DNA from: Streptomyces sp. NBC_01283
GTDB lineage: Bacteria; Actinomycetota; Actinomycetes; Streptomycetales; Streptomycetaceae
Direction: 5' to 3'
Assembly (NCBI RefSeq): GCF_041435335.1
Contig: NZ_CP108430.1
Span: 4,371,501 to 4,435,500, forward strand
DNA length: 64,000 bases
The notes under the pieces were generated by a model that saw nothing but the letters and a program-made list of their open reading frames with translations, did no database searches and was not told the DNA's origin. Shown here one piece after another: positions 43,404 through 51,494 of the stretch. The position numbers were made by a program, and so were the translations under genes. The stretch's first letter is position 1, and each line of letters begins with the position of its first letter.

Positions 43404-44758
43404 CCTCGGACCCGGCACGAGACCCGGACACGACACGCCCCCTGGATCCGGCCCGCACGCTCGACGTGGACACCCTGCTCGACGACCCGAAGACCCGCAT
43501 CGTGGTGTGCTGCGGCTCCGGAGGCGTCGGCAAGACCACCACGGCGGCGGCCCTCGGCCTGCGCGCCGCCGAACGGGGCCGCAAGGTCGTCGTCCTGACC
43601 ATCGACCCGGCACGCAGGCTCGCCCAGTCCATGGGGATCGATTCGCTCGACAACGTCCCGCGCCGGGTCAAGGACATCGAGAGCCCGTCCGGCGAGGGCG
43701 AGCTGCACGCGATGATGCTCGACATGAAGCGCACCTTCGACGAGATCGTCGAGGCGCACGCGGACAAGGAGCGGGCGAGCGCGATCCTCAACAACCCCTT
43801 CTACCAGTCGCTTTCGGCGGGCTTCGCGGGCACGCAGGAGTACATGGCGATGGAGAAGCTGGGGCATCTGCGCTCACGTGACGAGTGGGACCTGATCGTC
43901 GTCGACACGCCGCCCTCGCGGTCGGCCCTCGACTTCCTCGACGCGCCGAAGCGCCTCGGGTCCTTCCTGGACGGGAAGCTGATCCGGGTGCTCATGGCCC
44001 CGGCGAAGGTGGGCGGCCGGGCCGGGATGAAGTTCCTGAACGTCGGGATGTCGATGATGACGGGGGCCCTGGGCAAGCTGCTCGGCGGCCAACTGCTGCG
44101 TGACGTCCAGACGTTCGTGGCTGCCATGGACACCATGTTCGGCGGTTTCCGGACCCGCGCGGACGCCACCTACCGGCTGCTCCAGGCGCCGGGCACGGCG
44201 TTCCTCGTGGTGGCTTCGCCGGAGCGGGACGCGCTCAGGGAGGCCGCGTACTTCGTGGAGCGCCTGGCGGCCGACGACATGCCGCTCGCCGGTCTCGTGC
44301 TGAACAGGGTGCACAGCAGCGGCGCCGCTCAGCTCTCGGCCGAGCGGGCGCTTGCCGCCGCGGAAAATCTTGAAGAGAGCCGCATTGTGGATCAGGAGGA
44401 AGGGAAGGTTCGACTGCGTAACCCCCGCGAGGCTTCTCCCGAGGCATCCCACGAAGCTCCCGGCAACTCCACCGAGGCCCCCGGCGGTTCCCCGACTCCC
44501 GCATCTTCCGCACTCGATGACGCGCATCCCCATGACACGCATCCGCCCGTGGCGCAGCTGACCGTCGGCCTGCTGCGACTGCACGCGGAACGCATGCAAC
44601 TGCTCGCGCGCGAAAAGCGCACGCGCGATCGCTTCACCGCGCTTCACCCCGAGGTTGCCGTGGCCGAAGTGACGGCTCTGCCGGGTGACGTGCACGACCT
44701 GGCAGGCCTTCGGGCCATCGGGGACCGGCTCGCGGCCGGTGATCCCGGTGACCAGTGA
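43400..44758 (+). CDS. ArsA/Get3-like ATPase, second of a pair (BagB-like)
   Basis: This partner of the preceding ATPase has 452 residues, with GSGGVGKTTTAAALGL, TIDPARRLAQSMG and VVDTPPSRSALDFL. A hydrophobic, Met-rich helical stretch (about residues 195-245) is where Get3 proteins hold their client. A Pro/Ser/His-rich, low-complexity insert occupies roughly 335-385. Its stop codon lies inside the first of four 26-bp tandem repeats. Coupled to the upstream gene. Confidence 0.88.
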   Translation: MTSDPARDPDTTRPLDPARTLDVDTLLDDPKTRIVVCCGSGGVGKTTTAAALGLRAAERGRKVVVLTIDPARRLAQSMGIDSLDNVPRRVKDIESPSGEGELHAMMLDMKRTFDEIVEAHADKERASAILNNPFYQSLSAGFAGTQEYMAMEKLGHLRSRDEWDLIVVDTPPSRSALDFLDAPKRLGSFLDGKLIRVLMAPAKVGGRAGMKFLNVGMSMMTGALGKLLGGQLLRDVQTFVAAMDTMFGGFRTRADATYRLLQAPGTAFLVVASPERDALREAAYFVERLAADDMPLAGLVLNRVHSSGAAQLSAERALAAAENLEESRIVDQEEGKVRLRNPREASPEASHEAPGNSTEAPGGSPTPASSALDDAHPHDTHPPVAQLTVGLLRLHAERMQLLAREKRTRDRFTALHPEVAVAEVTALPGDVHDLAGLRAIGDRLAAGDPGDQ

Positions 44759-44847
44759 CAAGGATCCGACCCGGTGACCAAGTAATGGTGGCCGACCCGG
44801 TGACCAGTGATGGTGATCCGAACCGGTGACCAGTGTCGGTGGTCCGG
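44744..44847. repeat. Four tandem 26-bp repeats over a stop codon
   Basis: Units starting CCCGGTGACCA lie at 44744, 44770, 44796 and 44822 with a few differences each. The first contains the BagB-like stop. The rest fill the space toward wblA. Confidence 0.85.
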
Positions 44848-44863
44848 CCCGAGCTGCCTGAGC

Positions 44864-44880
44864 AGTGGGTCCGACCCACT
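44864..44880. terminator. Small hairpin between convergent BagB-like and wblA genes
   Basis: AGTGGGT and ACCCACT pair around CCG. Weak, but placed where both transcripts should end. Confidence 0.35.
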
Positions 44881-44958
44881 CCCTCCGGCGCCCGCTCCCG
44901 CTCCCACTGCCACGCGGCCGGTGGGGGCCCTACCCCACCGCCACGCGGCTGACGGGCG

Positions 44959-45303
44959 CTAACCCACTGCCGCGTAGCTCTCGTACGTCTCGTCGTCCTC
45001 CAAGTCCACGGGCAGCAGGCCCGCGCCACGCTCGTACTCGGAGCGCGCCGTCTCCAGCAGATGGCGCCACGAGGTGACCGTGGGACGCCTGCGCAGCAAT
45101 GCGCGACGCTCCCGCTCAGTCATGCCACCCCACACGCCGAATTCGACGCGGTTGTCCAGCGCGTCGGCCAGGCACTCCGTGCGCACCGGGCAGCCGGTGC
45201 ACACCGCCTTGGCCCTGTTCTGCGCTGCTCCTTGAACGAACAGTTCATCTGGATCGGTAGTGCGGCAGGCCGCCTGCGCACTCCAGTCGGTTACCCAGCC
45301 CAT
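44959..45303 (-). CDS. wblA: WhiB-like regulator WblA
   Basis: This Fe-S regulator (114 residues from MGWVTDW) has the four cluster ligands C13, C35, C38 and C44, then GVWGGMTERERRALL and a basic stretch, and a C-terminal acidic tail ending YAAVG. In Streptomyces WblA controls sporulation and lowers antibiotic production; the mycobacterial relative is WhiB4. The frame is open to an ATG at 45360 that would add 19 residues; I chose 45303 because known WblA proteins begin MGWVTDW. The upstream 470 bp hold a match to the AdpA consensus. Confidence 0.93.
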   Translation of the reverse strand: MGWVTDWSAQAACRTTDPDELFVQGAAQNRAKAVCTGCPVRTECLADALDNRVEFGVWGGMTERERRALLRRRPTVTSWRHLLETARSEYERGAGLLPVDLEDDETYESYAAVG

Positions 45304-45427
45304 ACCGGCGCCGTCCTCTCCCGAATCGAGGCTCCCCCACGGCGGCAGCGGCATATTCACCGCCGCCAGTTGAGGACGTTACGGAAGGTGGGCACAGCGC
45401 AACACCCCCTTCGGGCCCAATCTTGGA

Positions 45428-45437
45428 TGGCCCGAAC
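45428..45437. promoter_or_regulatory. Possible AdpA-binding site upstream of wblA
   Basis: TGGCCCGAAC is an exact match to the AdpA consensus TGGCSNGWWY, about 125 bp upstream of the wblA start. The surrounding 45304-45773 region, between wblA and the PBP gene, has no coding sequence I can support and holds both divergent promoters. Confidence 0.4.
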
Positions 45438-45773
45438 GGACTATGCGTAAGCGGCAGATCACCCGACGGAGTGAGCTGGCGACATGCGTGATTAACCCGG
45501 CAAATGAGGGCACTTCAGCTGGGCCACAACGGGCATCGAATGCCGCATGAGGCGAATTCGGGCGCTTTCCCAAGCTCGATCAAGGCTCGATCCGGGCCGG
45601 CTCCGGGCGCGTCCCACGAGCTCACTCGGAGCTCCGGAAGAGCAGGGGAGGCCCCCGTCCGGGATTCGGGACCGGCGGAGGGTTGTTGCCGAACCGCACT
45701 GCTGTGACAGTTGAGAGCAGCTTAGGCCAAGGCATTGAGGCCTGTCCGGCGAATCAGAACGTAGGCTGCCCCC

Positions 45774-48047
45774 ATGGGAAAGAAGCGCTCGGGCGGTGGT
45801 CTGTCACCAACTCAGCAGGCCGCGAAGTTCCTAGGTGTCAGCGTGCTCGCGGGAGCCGTGCTGGCAGGTATCGCCCTGCCCGCGGCCGGCGCGCTCGGCC
45901 TCGCGGCGAAGGGCTCGGTGGAGGGGTTCGACGACATCCCGTCCAACTTGAAGCAGCCGCCGCTGAGTCAGCGCACCACGATCCTCGACAGCCAGGGCGG
46001 CTCCATCGCCACGGTCTACTCGCGTGACCGCACGGTGGTCCCCCTCAAGGAGATCTCGCCGTACATGCAGAAGGCGATCGTCGCGATCGAGGACTCGCGC
46101 TTCTACGAGCACGGCGCGGTCGACGCGAAGGGCATCCTGCGCGCGCTGAACCAGAACGCGCAGAGCGGCGGCGTCTCCCAGGGCGCGTCCACGCTCACCC
46201 AGCAGTACGTGAAGAACGTCTTCGTCGAGGAGGCGGGCGACGACCCCACGAAGGTCGCCGAAGCCACCCAGCAGACCCTCGGGCGCAAGATCCGCGAGCT
46301 GAAGTACGCGATCCAGGTCGAGGACAAGCTCGGCAAGAAGCGCATCCTCAGCAACTACCTGAACATCACCTACTTCGGCCAGCAGGCGTACGGCGTCGAG
46401 GCCGCGGCCCAGCGCTACTTCTCCAAGCCCGCCAAGGAACTGCAGGTCCAGGAGGCCGCGCTGCTCGCCGGCATCGTGCAGTCCCCCAGCAGGTACGACC
46501 CGGTCAACGACACCGAGGAAGCGACCAAGCGCCGCAACGTCGTCCTCCAGCGGATGGCGGAGACGCACGACATCACGCAGGCGGAGGCCGCCGCGGCCAA
46601 GGAGAAGCCGCTCGGCCTGAAGGTGAGCAAGCCCAAGAACGGCTGCATCACGGCGGTCAGCGGCGCCGGGTTCTTCTGTGACTACGTACGCGAGGTCTTC
46701 CTCTCCGACCCGGTCTTCGGCAAGACCAAGGAGGCCCGGGCCAAGGTCTGGAACCAGGGCGGTCTGCGCATCAGGACGACACTCGATCCCAAGGCCCAGC
46801 AGTCCGTGCAGGCCTCGATAAAGGATCACGTCAACCAGTCCGACGACGTGGCGACGGCGGCCACCCTCGTCGAGCCGGGCACCGGCAAGATCCTGGGCAT
46901 GGGCCAGTCGCGGCCCTACGGCTTCAAGAAGGACGAGACCACGATCAACCTGTCGGTGGACGACTCCATGGGCGGCGGCGCCGGCTATCAGCCGGGATCG
47001 ACGTTCAAGCCGATCGTGGCCGCGGCCGCGCTGGAGGGCGGAACACCACCGACGAAGAGCTACGACTCGCCGTACGAGATGCCGTATCCCAGCAGCGTCG
47101 CGGCGTGCGACGGCAAGAAGTGGCTGAACTCGGGCAACGCGAAGCTGACCAACGAGAACGAAGCCGAGGTCGGCCCGTACGACCTGCGGGAAGCAACCGC
47201 GAAGTCGGTCAACACCTACTACGTGGAGATGATCGGCGACATCGGGATCTGCCCGGTGACGGAGATGGCCAAGAAGATGGGCGTCGAGCGCGCCGACGGC
47301 CGGAAGATCGACCAGGCGCCGTCGATCGCGCTCGGCACCCAGGAGATGTCGCCGCTGACGATGGCGGGCGCGTACGCCACGTTCGCGGCGCGCGGCAAGC
47401 ACTGCACGCCCGTCGCGATCGAGTCGATCGCCGCTCCGGGCGGCAAGTCGCTGCCGGTGCCGAAGTCGACGTGCTCGCGAGCGATGTCGGTGAAGACGGC
47501 CGACACGGTCAACACCCTCCTGAAGGGCGTGGTCGAGGACGGCACCGGCAAGCAGGCCGGTCTCGGCTCCCGCGCGAGCGCGGGCAAGACGGGTACGACC
47601 GACTTCCGCTACGCCGCCTGGTTCGTGGGCTACACCCCGAACATGTCGGGCGCGGTCTGGGTCGGCGACCCGCAGCACAAGCGGCGGATGGTCGACATCA
47701 CCATCGGCGGAGTCCCGTACGGCAAGGTCTTCGGTGGTGAGGTCCCGGGTCCGATCTGGCGGGACGCGATGAGCGGCGCGCTCGCGGGCAAGCCGGCCCC
47801 CGGCTTCAACACCGTCCACATCCCGGGCGGCGACAAGGACAAGGAGAAGCCGCACGAGGACAACAAGCCGGGCGGCGGCGGTCACGACGGTGGTGGTGGC
47901 GGCAACAACGGCGGTGGCGGTAACGGCGGCGACGACGATCCCTGGGGTGACATCACCCTGCCGCCGGACCTCGTCGGCGGCGGCGGGAACGGTGGGAACG
48001 GCAACGGGGGCGGCAATGGGGGCGGGATCGGCGGCTGGGGCCGGTAG
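45774..48047 (+). CDS. Class A penicillin-binding protein
   Basis: This bifunctional peptidoglycan synthase has 757 residues. A short cytoplasmic start and one membrane helix (about 18-42) are followed by a GT51 transglycosylase (EDSRFYEHGAVD near residue 105, GASTLTQQYVKN) and a transpeptidase with STFK near 410, SVN in KSVNTYY and KTGTT near 604. The end is a Gly/Asn-rich tail of about 90 residues instead of the PASTA domain of mycobacterial PonA2. It is divergent from wblA, an order shared with whiB4-ponA2. Confidence 0.94.
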   Translation: MGKKRSGGGLSPTQQAAKFLGVSVLAGAVLAGIALPAAGALGLAAKGSVEGFDDIPSNLKQPPLSQRTTILDSQGGSIATVYSRDRTVVPLKEISPYMQKAIVAIEDSRFYEHGAVDAKGILRALNQNAQSGGVSQGASTLTQQYVKNVFVEEAGDDPTKVAEATQQTLGRKIRELKYAIQVEDKLGKKRILSNYLNITYFGQQAYGVEAAAQRYFSKPAKELQVQEAALLAGIVQSPSRYDPVNDTEEATKRRNVVLQRMAETHDITQAEAAAAKEKPLGLKVSKPKNGCITAVSGAGFFCDYVREVFLSDPVFGKTKEARAKVWNQGGLRIRTTLDPKAQQSVQASIKDHVNQSDDVATAATLVEPGTGKILGMGQSRPYGFKKDETTINLSVDDSMGGGAGYQPGSTFKPIVAAAALEGGTPPTKSYDSPYEMPYPSSVAACDGKKWLNSGNAKLTNENEAEVGPYDLREATAKSVNTYYVEMIGDIGICPVTEMAKKMGVERADGRKIDQAPSIALGTQEMSPLTMAGAYATFAARGKHCTPVAIESIAAPGGKSLPVPKSTCSRAMSVKTADTVNTLLKGVVEDGTGKQAGLGSRASAGKTGTTDFRYAAWFVGYTPNMSGAVWVGDPQHKRRMVDITIGGVPYGKVFGGEVPGPIWRDAMSGALAGKPAPGFNTVHIPGGDKDKEKPHEDNKPGGGGHDGGGGGNNGGGGNGGDDDPWGDITLPPDLVGGGGNGGNGNGGGNGGGIGGWGR

Positions 48048-48084
48048 TCCCCTAGTAGGTCTCCCGTAGTCCGTTCTTCAGTAC

Positions 48085-48137
48085 GTACGTGAGTGGGGCG
48101 CCCCCCCTGGCTTCAGGGGGGCGCCCCACTCACGTAC
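48085..48137. terminator. Very long hairpin terminator
   Basis: A stem of about 24 bp (GTACGTGAGTGGGGCG then C/G runs) with one bulge and a short loop lies between the convergent PBP and YqeY-like genes. Confidence 0.85.
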
Positions 48138-48172
48138 CGGAGTACTGCTTATTGCTGATTCTTACCGTCTGT

Positions 48173-48637
48173 TCAGCCCGCGAGCAGCTTCTTCACCACG
48201 GCGGCGACGCGGCCGCCCTCCGCCAGACCCGCGACCTTCGGGTTCACGATCTTCATGACCTGGCCCATGGCGCGCGGCCCCTCGGCACCGGCGGCCCTGG
48301 CCTCCTCGACGGCCTGGGCGACGATCGCCTGGAGCTCGTCCTCGGAGAGCTGCTTCGGCAGGTACTCGGCGAGGACCTCGCCCTCCGCCTTCTCCTTCTC
48401 GGCCTGCTCGGCGCGACCGCCGTTGGCGAACGCCTCCGCCGCCTCGCGGCGCTTCTTCGCCTCGCGGGCGATCACCTTCTGCACTTCATCGTCGGAGAGC
48501 TCGCGGGCCGTCTTGCCCGAGACCTCCTCCTTCGTGATCGCGGTGAGGGTCAGCCGGAGCGTCGAGGAGCGCAGCTCGTCACGCCCCCTGATCGCGGCGG
48601 TGAGGTCTTCCTGAAGCTTCGACTTGAGCGTGGTCAT
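48173..48637 (-). CDS. GatB/YqeY domain protein
   Basis: This 154-residue helical protein matches YqeY, which resembles the tail domain of the GatB amidotransferase subunit. LKSKLQEDLTAAIRGRDE, then VIAREAKKRREAAEAF and a C-terminal GPRAMGQVMKIVNPKV are typical. Proposed role in tRNA-linked chemistry is unproven. Stand-alone gene converging on the PBP gene. Confidence 0.88.
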   Translation of the reverse strand: MTTLKSKLQEDLTAAIRGRDELRSSTLRLTLTAITKEEVSGKTARELSDDEVQKVIAREAKKRREAAEAFANGGRAEQAEKEKAEGEVLAEYLPKQLSEDELQAIVAQAVEEARAAGAEGPRAMGQVMKIVNPKVAGLAEGGRVAAVVKKLLAG

Positions 48638-48712
48638 GCCGTGATTGTCGCAGGTGCGTACGCCCCGACGCCCGCAGATTTACCGGCCCTTCAGGTCTGA
48701 CACCATGGGTGG

Positions 48713-49651
48713 ATGCGCGCGCGATACGCAGTACCCCTGGGAATCACGGCGACGGCCGCCGCCGGTCTTGTCTACTCGGTGGGCATCGAACCCCGCTCCT
48801 TCAGAGTGCGACGGGTCACGGTGCCCGTGCTGCCGCCGGGGATGCGGCCGCTCCGGGTCCTCCAGGTGTCGGACATCCACATGGTGTCCGGGCAGCGCAG
48901 GAAGCAGCGCTGGCTGCGGTCCCTGGCGGGCCTGCGCCCCGACTTCGTGATCAACACCGGGGACAACCTCTCCGACCCGGAGGGCGTGCCGGAGACGCTG
49001 GACGCGCTCGGCCCGCTGATGCAGTTCCCCGGGGCGTACGTCTTCGGCTCGAACGACTACTACGGGCCCAAGCCCCGCAACCCCGCCCGCTACCTCGTCG
49101 AGAAGTCGCAGGGCAGGCACGGCCTGAACGGCAACGCACCCGTCGTCGGCGTGATCCACAACCCCTGGGAGGACCTGCGCGACGGGTTCGACGCCGGGGG
49201 CTGGGTGAACCTCACGAACACGCGGGGCGCGCTGAAGATCGAGGGCTACGAGATCGGCCTGACCGGAATCGACGACCCGCACATCAAGCGCGACCGGTAC
49301 GAGCACGTGGCGGGCGGCCCCGATACGGGCGCCGACTTCTCGATGGGCATCGTGCACGCCCCGTACCTGCGCAGCCTCGACTCCTTCACGGCCGACGGCT
49401 ACCCCTTGATCCTCGCGGGGCACACGCACGGCGGTCAACTGTGCATCCCCTTCTACGGGGCACTGGTCACCAACTGCGACCTGGACAGGCAGCGGGTGAA
49501 GGGCCTGTCGCGGCACGAAGCGGAGGGCCGGACGTCCTTCATGCACGTCTCGGCGGGCTGCGGCGCGAACCGATATACGCCGATGCGCTTCGCGTGCCTG
49601 CCCGAGGTGACGCTCCTGACGCTGACGGAGCGCTCTGCCGGCGGCGTCTGA
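48713..49651 (+). CDS. Metallophosphoesterase with N-terminal membrane segment
   Basis: This 312-residue protein has a short N-terminal hydrophobic stretch and a calcineurin-like core: SDIHMVSG, NTGDNLSDPEG, GSNDYYGP in place of GNHD, and AGHTHGGQLCIP. The Ser replacing the usual GNHD pattern (GSND) is common in this actinobacterial branch. It is the counterpart of Rv3683 and the last gene of the conserved block. Substrate unknown. Confidence 0.88.
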   Translation: MRARYAVPLGITATAAAGLVYSVGIEPRSFRVRRVTVPVLPPGMRPLRVLQVSDIHMVSGQRRKQRWLRSLAGLRPDFVINTGDNLSDPEGVPETLDALGPLMQFPGAYVFGSNDYYGPKPRNPARYLVEKSQGRHGLNGNAPVVGVIHNPWEDLRDGFDAGGWVNLTNTRGALKIEGYEIGLTGIDDPHIKRDRYEHVAGGPDTGADFSMGIVHAPYLRSLDSFTADGYPLILAGHTHGGQLCIPFYGALVTNCDLDRQRVKGLSRHEAEGRTSFMHVSAGCGANRYTPMRFACLPEVTLLTLTERSAGGV

Positions 49652-49680
49652 CCCGCTGGCCTCTGACCCCGCTTCCCTCC

Positions 49681-49707
49681 CGCCTCTCCCGCCTCTCCCG
49701 CCTCTCC
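49681..49707. repeat. Three 9-bp tandem repeats (CGCCTCTCC)
   Basis: Three exact copies lie in the short gap between the phosphoesterase and Pr6Pr genes, flanked by near-copies. Confidence 0.75.
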
Positions 49708-49764
49708 CGCCCGAGCGGACGCCGACCGCGCGCGGCCGGGCGGGAGGGTGCTTAGCGTGGAGTC

Positions 49765-50502
49765 ATGATCGCGCCGACGCCCTGGTACGCCCCGACGGAG
49801 GCGGTCGTGCCTCCGGTACGACGGCCCGTGGCCGGGGTGTTCCGGGCGCTGGTCGCGCTGGCGGCGATCACCGGCATCGCGATCGACCTCTACGTAGGCA
49901 GCCCGTTGCGGGTGCTGAGCTACTTCACGATCCAGAGCAATGTGCTGGTGGCGGTGGTCTTCGCGCTCTCGGCGCGCCAGGCGTGGCAGGGCCGGCGCCC
50001 GCTGCCACCGGTGGTGACGGGCGGCACGCTGCTCTTCATCTCGATCACGGGCCTCGTCTATCACCTCGTCCTGGCGAATGACGCGAGCAGCTTCTCCATG
50101 ACAGGGGACGCCGCGACGGCGCTGTCCGGCTGGCGCACCCTCTCGAACGACCTGCTGCATACGGTGACCCCGATCGGCGCGGTCCTGAACTGGCTCCTGC
50201 TGACGGCCCCCGGCACCCTCCAGCTGCGCCACGCCGCGCGCTGGATGCTCTACCCCTTGGCCTACCTGGTCTTCGCCCTGCTCCGGGGCGCGCTCATGGC
50301 CCCCGGCTCGACGGCCCGCTACACGTATCCGTTCCTGGACGTGGACGCCCACGGCTACCCCGGAGTCCTGGCCAACGCGGTCTTCTTCGGTCTGGCCTTC
50401 TACGCCCTCGCCGCGCTCCTGGTAGGCCTGGACCGCATCCGGCCCGCCCCTCCCCCCAGGGGCCCGAAAACCGGATTTCGTCTCCGGGCATTGGTCCGCT
50501 AA
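49765..50502 (+). CDS. Pr6Pr family membrane protein
   Basis: This 245-residue protein has six hydrophobic segments and conserved polar positions within them ([51 protein letters not shown]). The pattern fits the Pr6Pr family of unknown function. The last 20 residues are basic and Pro-rich. Start ATG at 49765. tRNA-Pro follows 54 bp later. Confidence 0.8.
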   Translation: MIAPTPWYAPTEAVVPPVRRPVAGVFRALVALAAITGIAIDLYVGSPLRVLSYFTIQSNVLVAVVFALSARQAWQGRRPLPPVVTGGTLLFISITGLVYHLVLANDASSFSMTGDAATALSGWRTLSNDLLHTVTPIGAVLNWLLLTAPGTLQLRHAARWMLYPLAYLVFALLRGALMAPGSTARYTYPFLDVDAHGYPGVLANAVFFGLAFYALAALLVGLDRIRPAPPPRGPKTGFRLRALVR

Positions 50503-50556
50503 AGTAATCGATGTCGCCACGGCCAGCAGCAATGCGGGCAGGTGGAGCAACGACAT

Positions 50557-50630
50557 CGGGGTGTAGCGCAGCTTGGCAGCGCGCTTCGTTCGGGACGAAG
50601 AGGTCGTGGGTTCAAATCCCGCCACCCCGA
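50557..50630 (+). tRNA. tRNA-Pro (anticodon CGG)
   Basis: The cloverleaf is complete: acceptor CGGGGTG/CACCCCG with discriminator A, D arm, anticodon stem CTTCG/CGAAG with loop containing CGG, and GGTTCAAATCC in the T arm. No CCA is encoded. A perfect 18-bp hairpin ends the transcript at 50643-50682. Confidence 0.95.
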
Positions 50631-50642
50631 CAGCTGAAACAC

Positions 50643-50682
50643 CAGGTGAGGCGCCTACTCTCAAGAGTAGGCGCCTCACCTG
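50643..50682 (+). terminator. tRNA terminator
   Basis: A perfect 18-bp stem (CAGGTGAGGCGCCTACTC) with a TCAA loop is followed by TTTC, 12 bases after the tRNA. Confidence 0.85.
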
Positions 50683-50772
50683 TTTCGTAGGCGCGCCCAC
50701 CTGCGCGTCCTCCTGCGTGACTGCCGCTCCGGGTCCCTCCAGTGACCGCGTCGGCATGCCCGGGAGGCGCCC

Positions 50773-50937
50773 TTGCGCAGCTTCGAGAAGATCAAGCATC
50801 ACATCGGTGGTTTTACGGACGACGAACTTCGGCAGCTCCTGGTCCGTGCGGGTGCTGTGCGCTTCAAGGATGACGGTGGCGAGGAGTTGTGGGGGCTCCG
50901 AGTGCGCAACCAAGATCGATTGAACGGGCTCGACTGA
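50773..50937 (+). CDS. 54-residue protein with TTG start, unknown
   Basis: A TTG codon preceded five bases earlier by GGGAGG opens a frame reading RSFEKIKHHIGGFTDDEL after the initiator, then RQLLVRAGAVRFKDDGG and a WGLR segment near the end. The frame is closed by a stop at 50743-50745 upstream and has no ATG or GTG, so TTG is the only sensible start. The sequence looks like a folded helix-strand protein, unlike the shadow frames around it. Family not recognised. It lies inside the 16-bp direct repeats that start at the tRNA-Pro end. Confidence 0.6.
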   Translation: MRSFEKIKHHIGGFTDDELRQLLVRAGAVRFKDDGGEELWGLRVRNQDRLNGLD

Positions 50938-50993
50938 CGTCGGCCAACTCGCTTGACCCGCCCACGTTGCCCGGCAGCTGAAACACCAGGGCT

Positions 50994-51029
50994 GGCCCGG
51001 TTTCCAGGAACAGGCAGGAAAGCCGGGCC
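50994..51029 (+). terminator. Hairpin after the second direct repeat
   Basis: GGCCCGGTTTCC pairs with GGAAAGCCGGGCC with one bulge. It would end the mini-gene transcript. Confidence 0.55.
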
Positions 51030-51132
51030 TGACTCGTCTCGCGGGCCGAGGGTACGCAGCGCGGAACGTGATCGCCGCCGTGCCGGGCAGGCCGTCACGT
51101 ACGAGTGCGCCTCTCCGCGGACCCCGCGTCGA

Positions 51133-51171
51133 TTCGGCACCGGTCCCTCCCCTGTGGGGACCGGTGCCGAA
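51133..51171. promoter_or_regulatory. 15-bp perfect inverted repeat
   Basis: TTCGGCACCGGTCCC and its complement flank a nine-base spacer. It lies 320 bp upstream of the nSTAND gene; it may be a terminator or operator. The 557-bp stretch 50938-51494 otherwise holds no gene I can support. Confidence 0.5.
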
Positions 51172-51413
51172 CGACGCAGTCTGCTTCGATCCGTGCCACA
51201 TCGGCGTAATGGCGCGGATCGAGGAAAGGCGGAACCGCAGTCGGTGTGACGGCGGTCCGGATGCGATCGGCGGAAACCAGCCGAGGCGCCGTGCGGCATC
51301 GTGCAGCACCGTCTACGCGTACCGAGGCGGTGACCTGCTCTGACGCTGCGCGGTTGGTCCGCTACCGCATCGCGATCCTGCCAGTTGGGGTGCCGGAAGA
51401 GGAGGTTCCACTG

Positions 51414-51425
51414 TTGTCCGGACAA
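51414..51425. promoter_or_regulatory. 12-bp palindrome TTGTCCGGACAA upstream of the nSTAND gene
   Basis: A perfect palindrome 70 bp before the GTG start, followed by A/T-rich sequence including TATAAA at 51445. It is a candidate operator next to the promoter. Confidence 0.45.
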
Positions 51426-51494
51426 CTAATCCGCAGGTCAGCGATATAAAGTGAGTTTTCCGGTCCGGATATCCAGGTGCGGAGGAAGTAAGGG

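Larger units (their letters stand above)
50631..50990. repeat. 16-bp direct repeats bounding a 360-bp tRNA-linked cassette
   Basis: CAGCTGAAACACCAGG occurs at 50631-50646, directly after the tRNA, and again at 50975-50990. The similarity extends five bases further left (CCCGA versus CCCGG), into the tRNA end. Each copy is followed by a hairpin. Confidence 0.75.
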
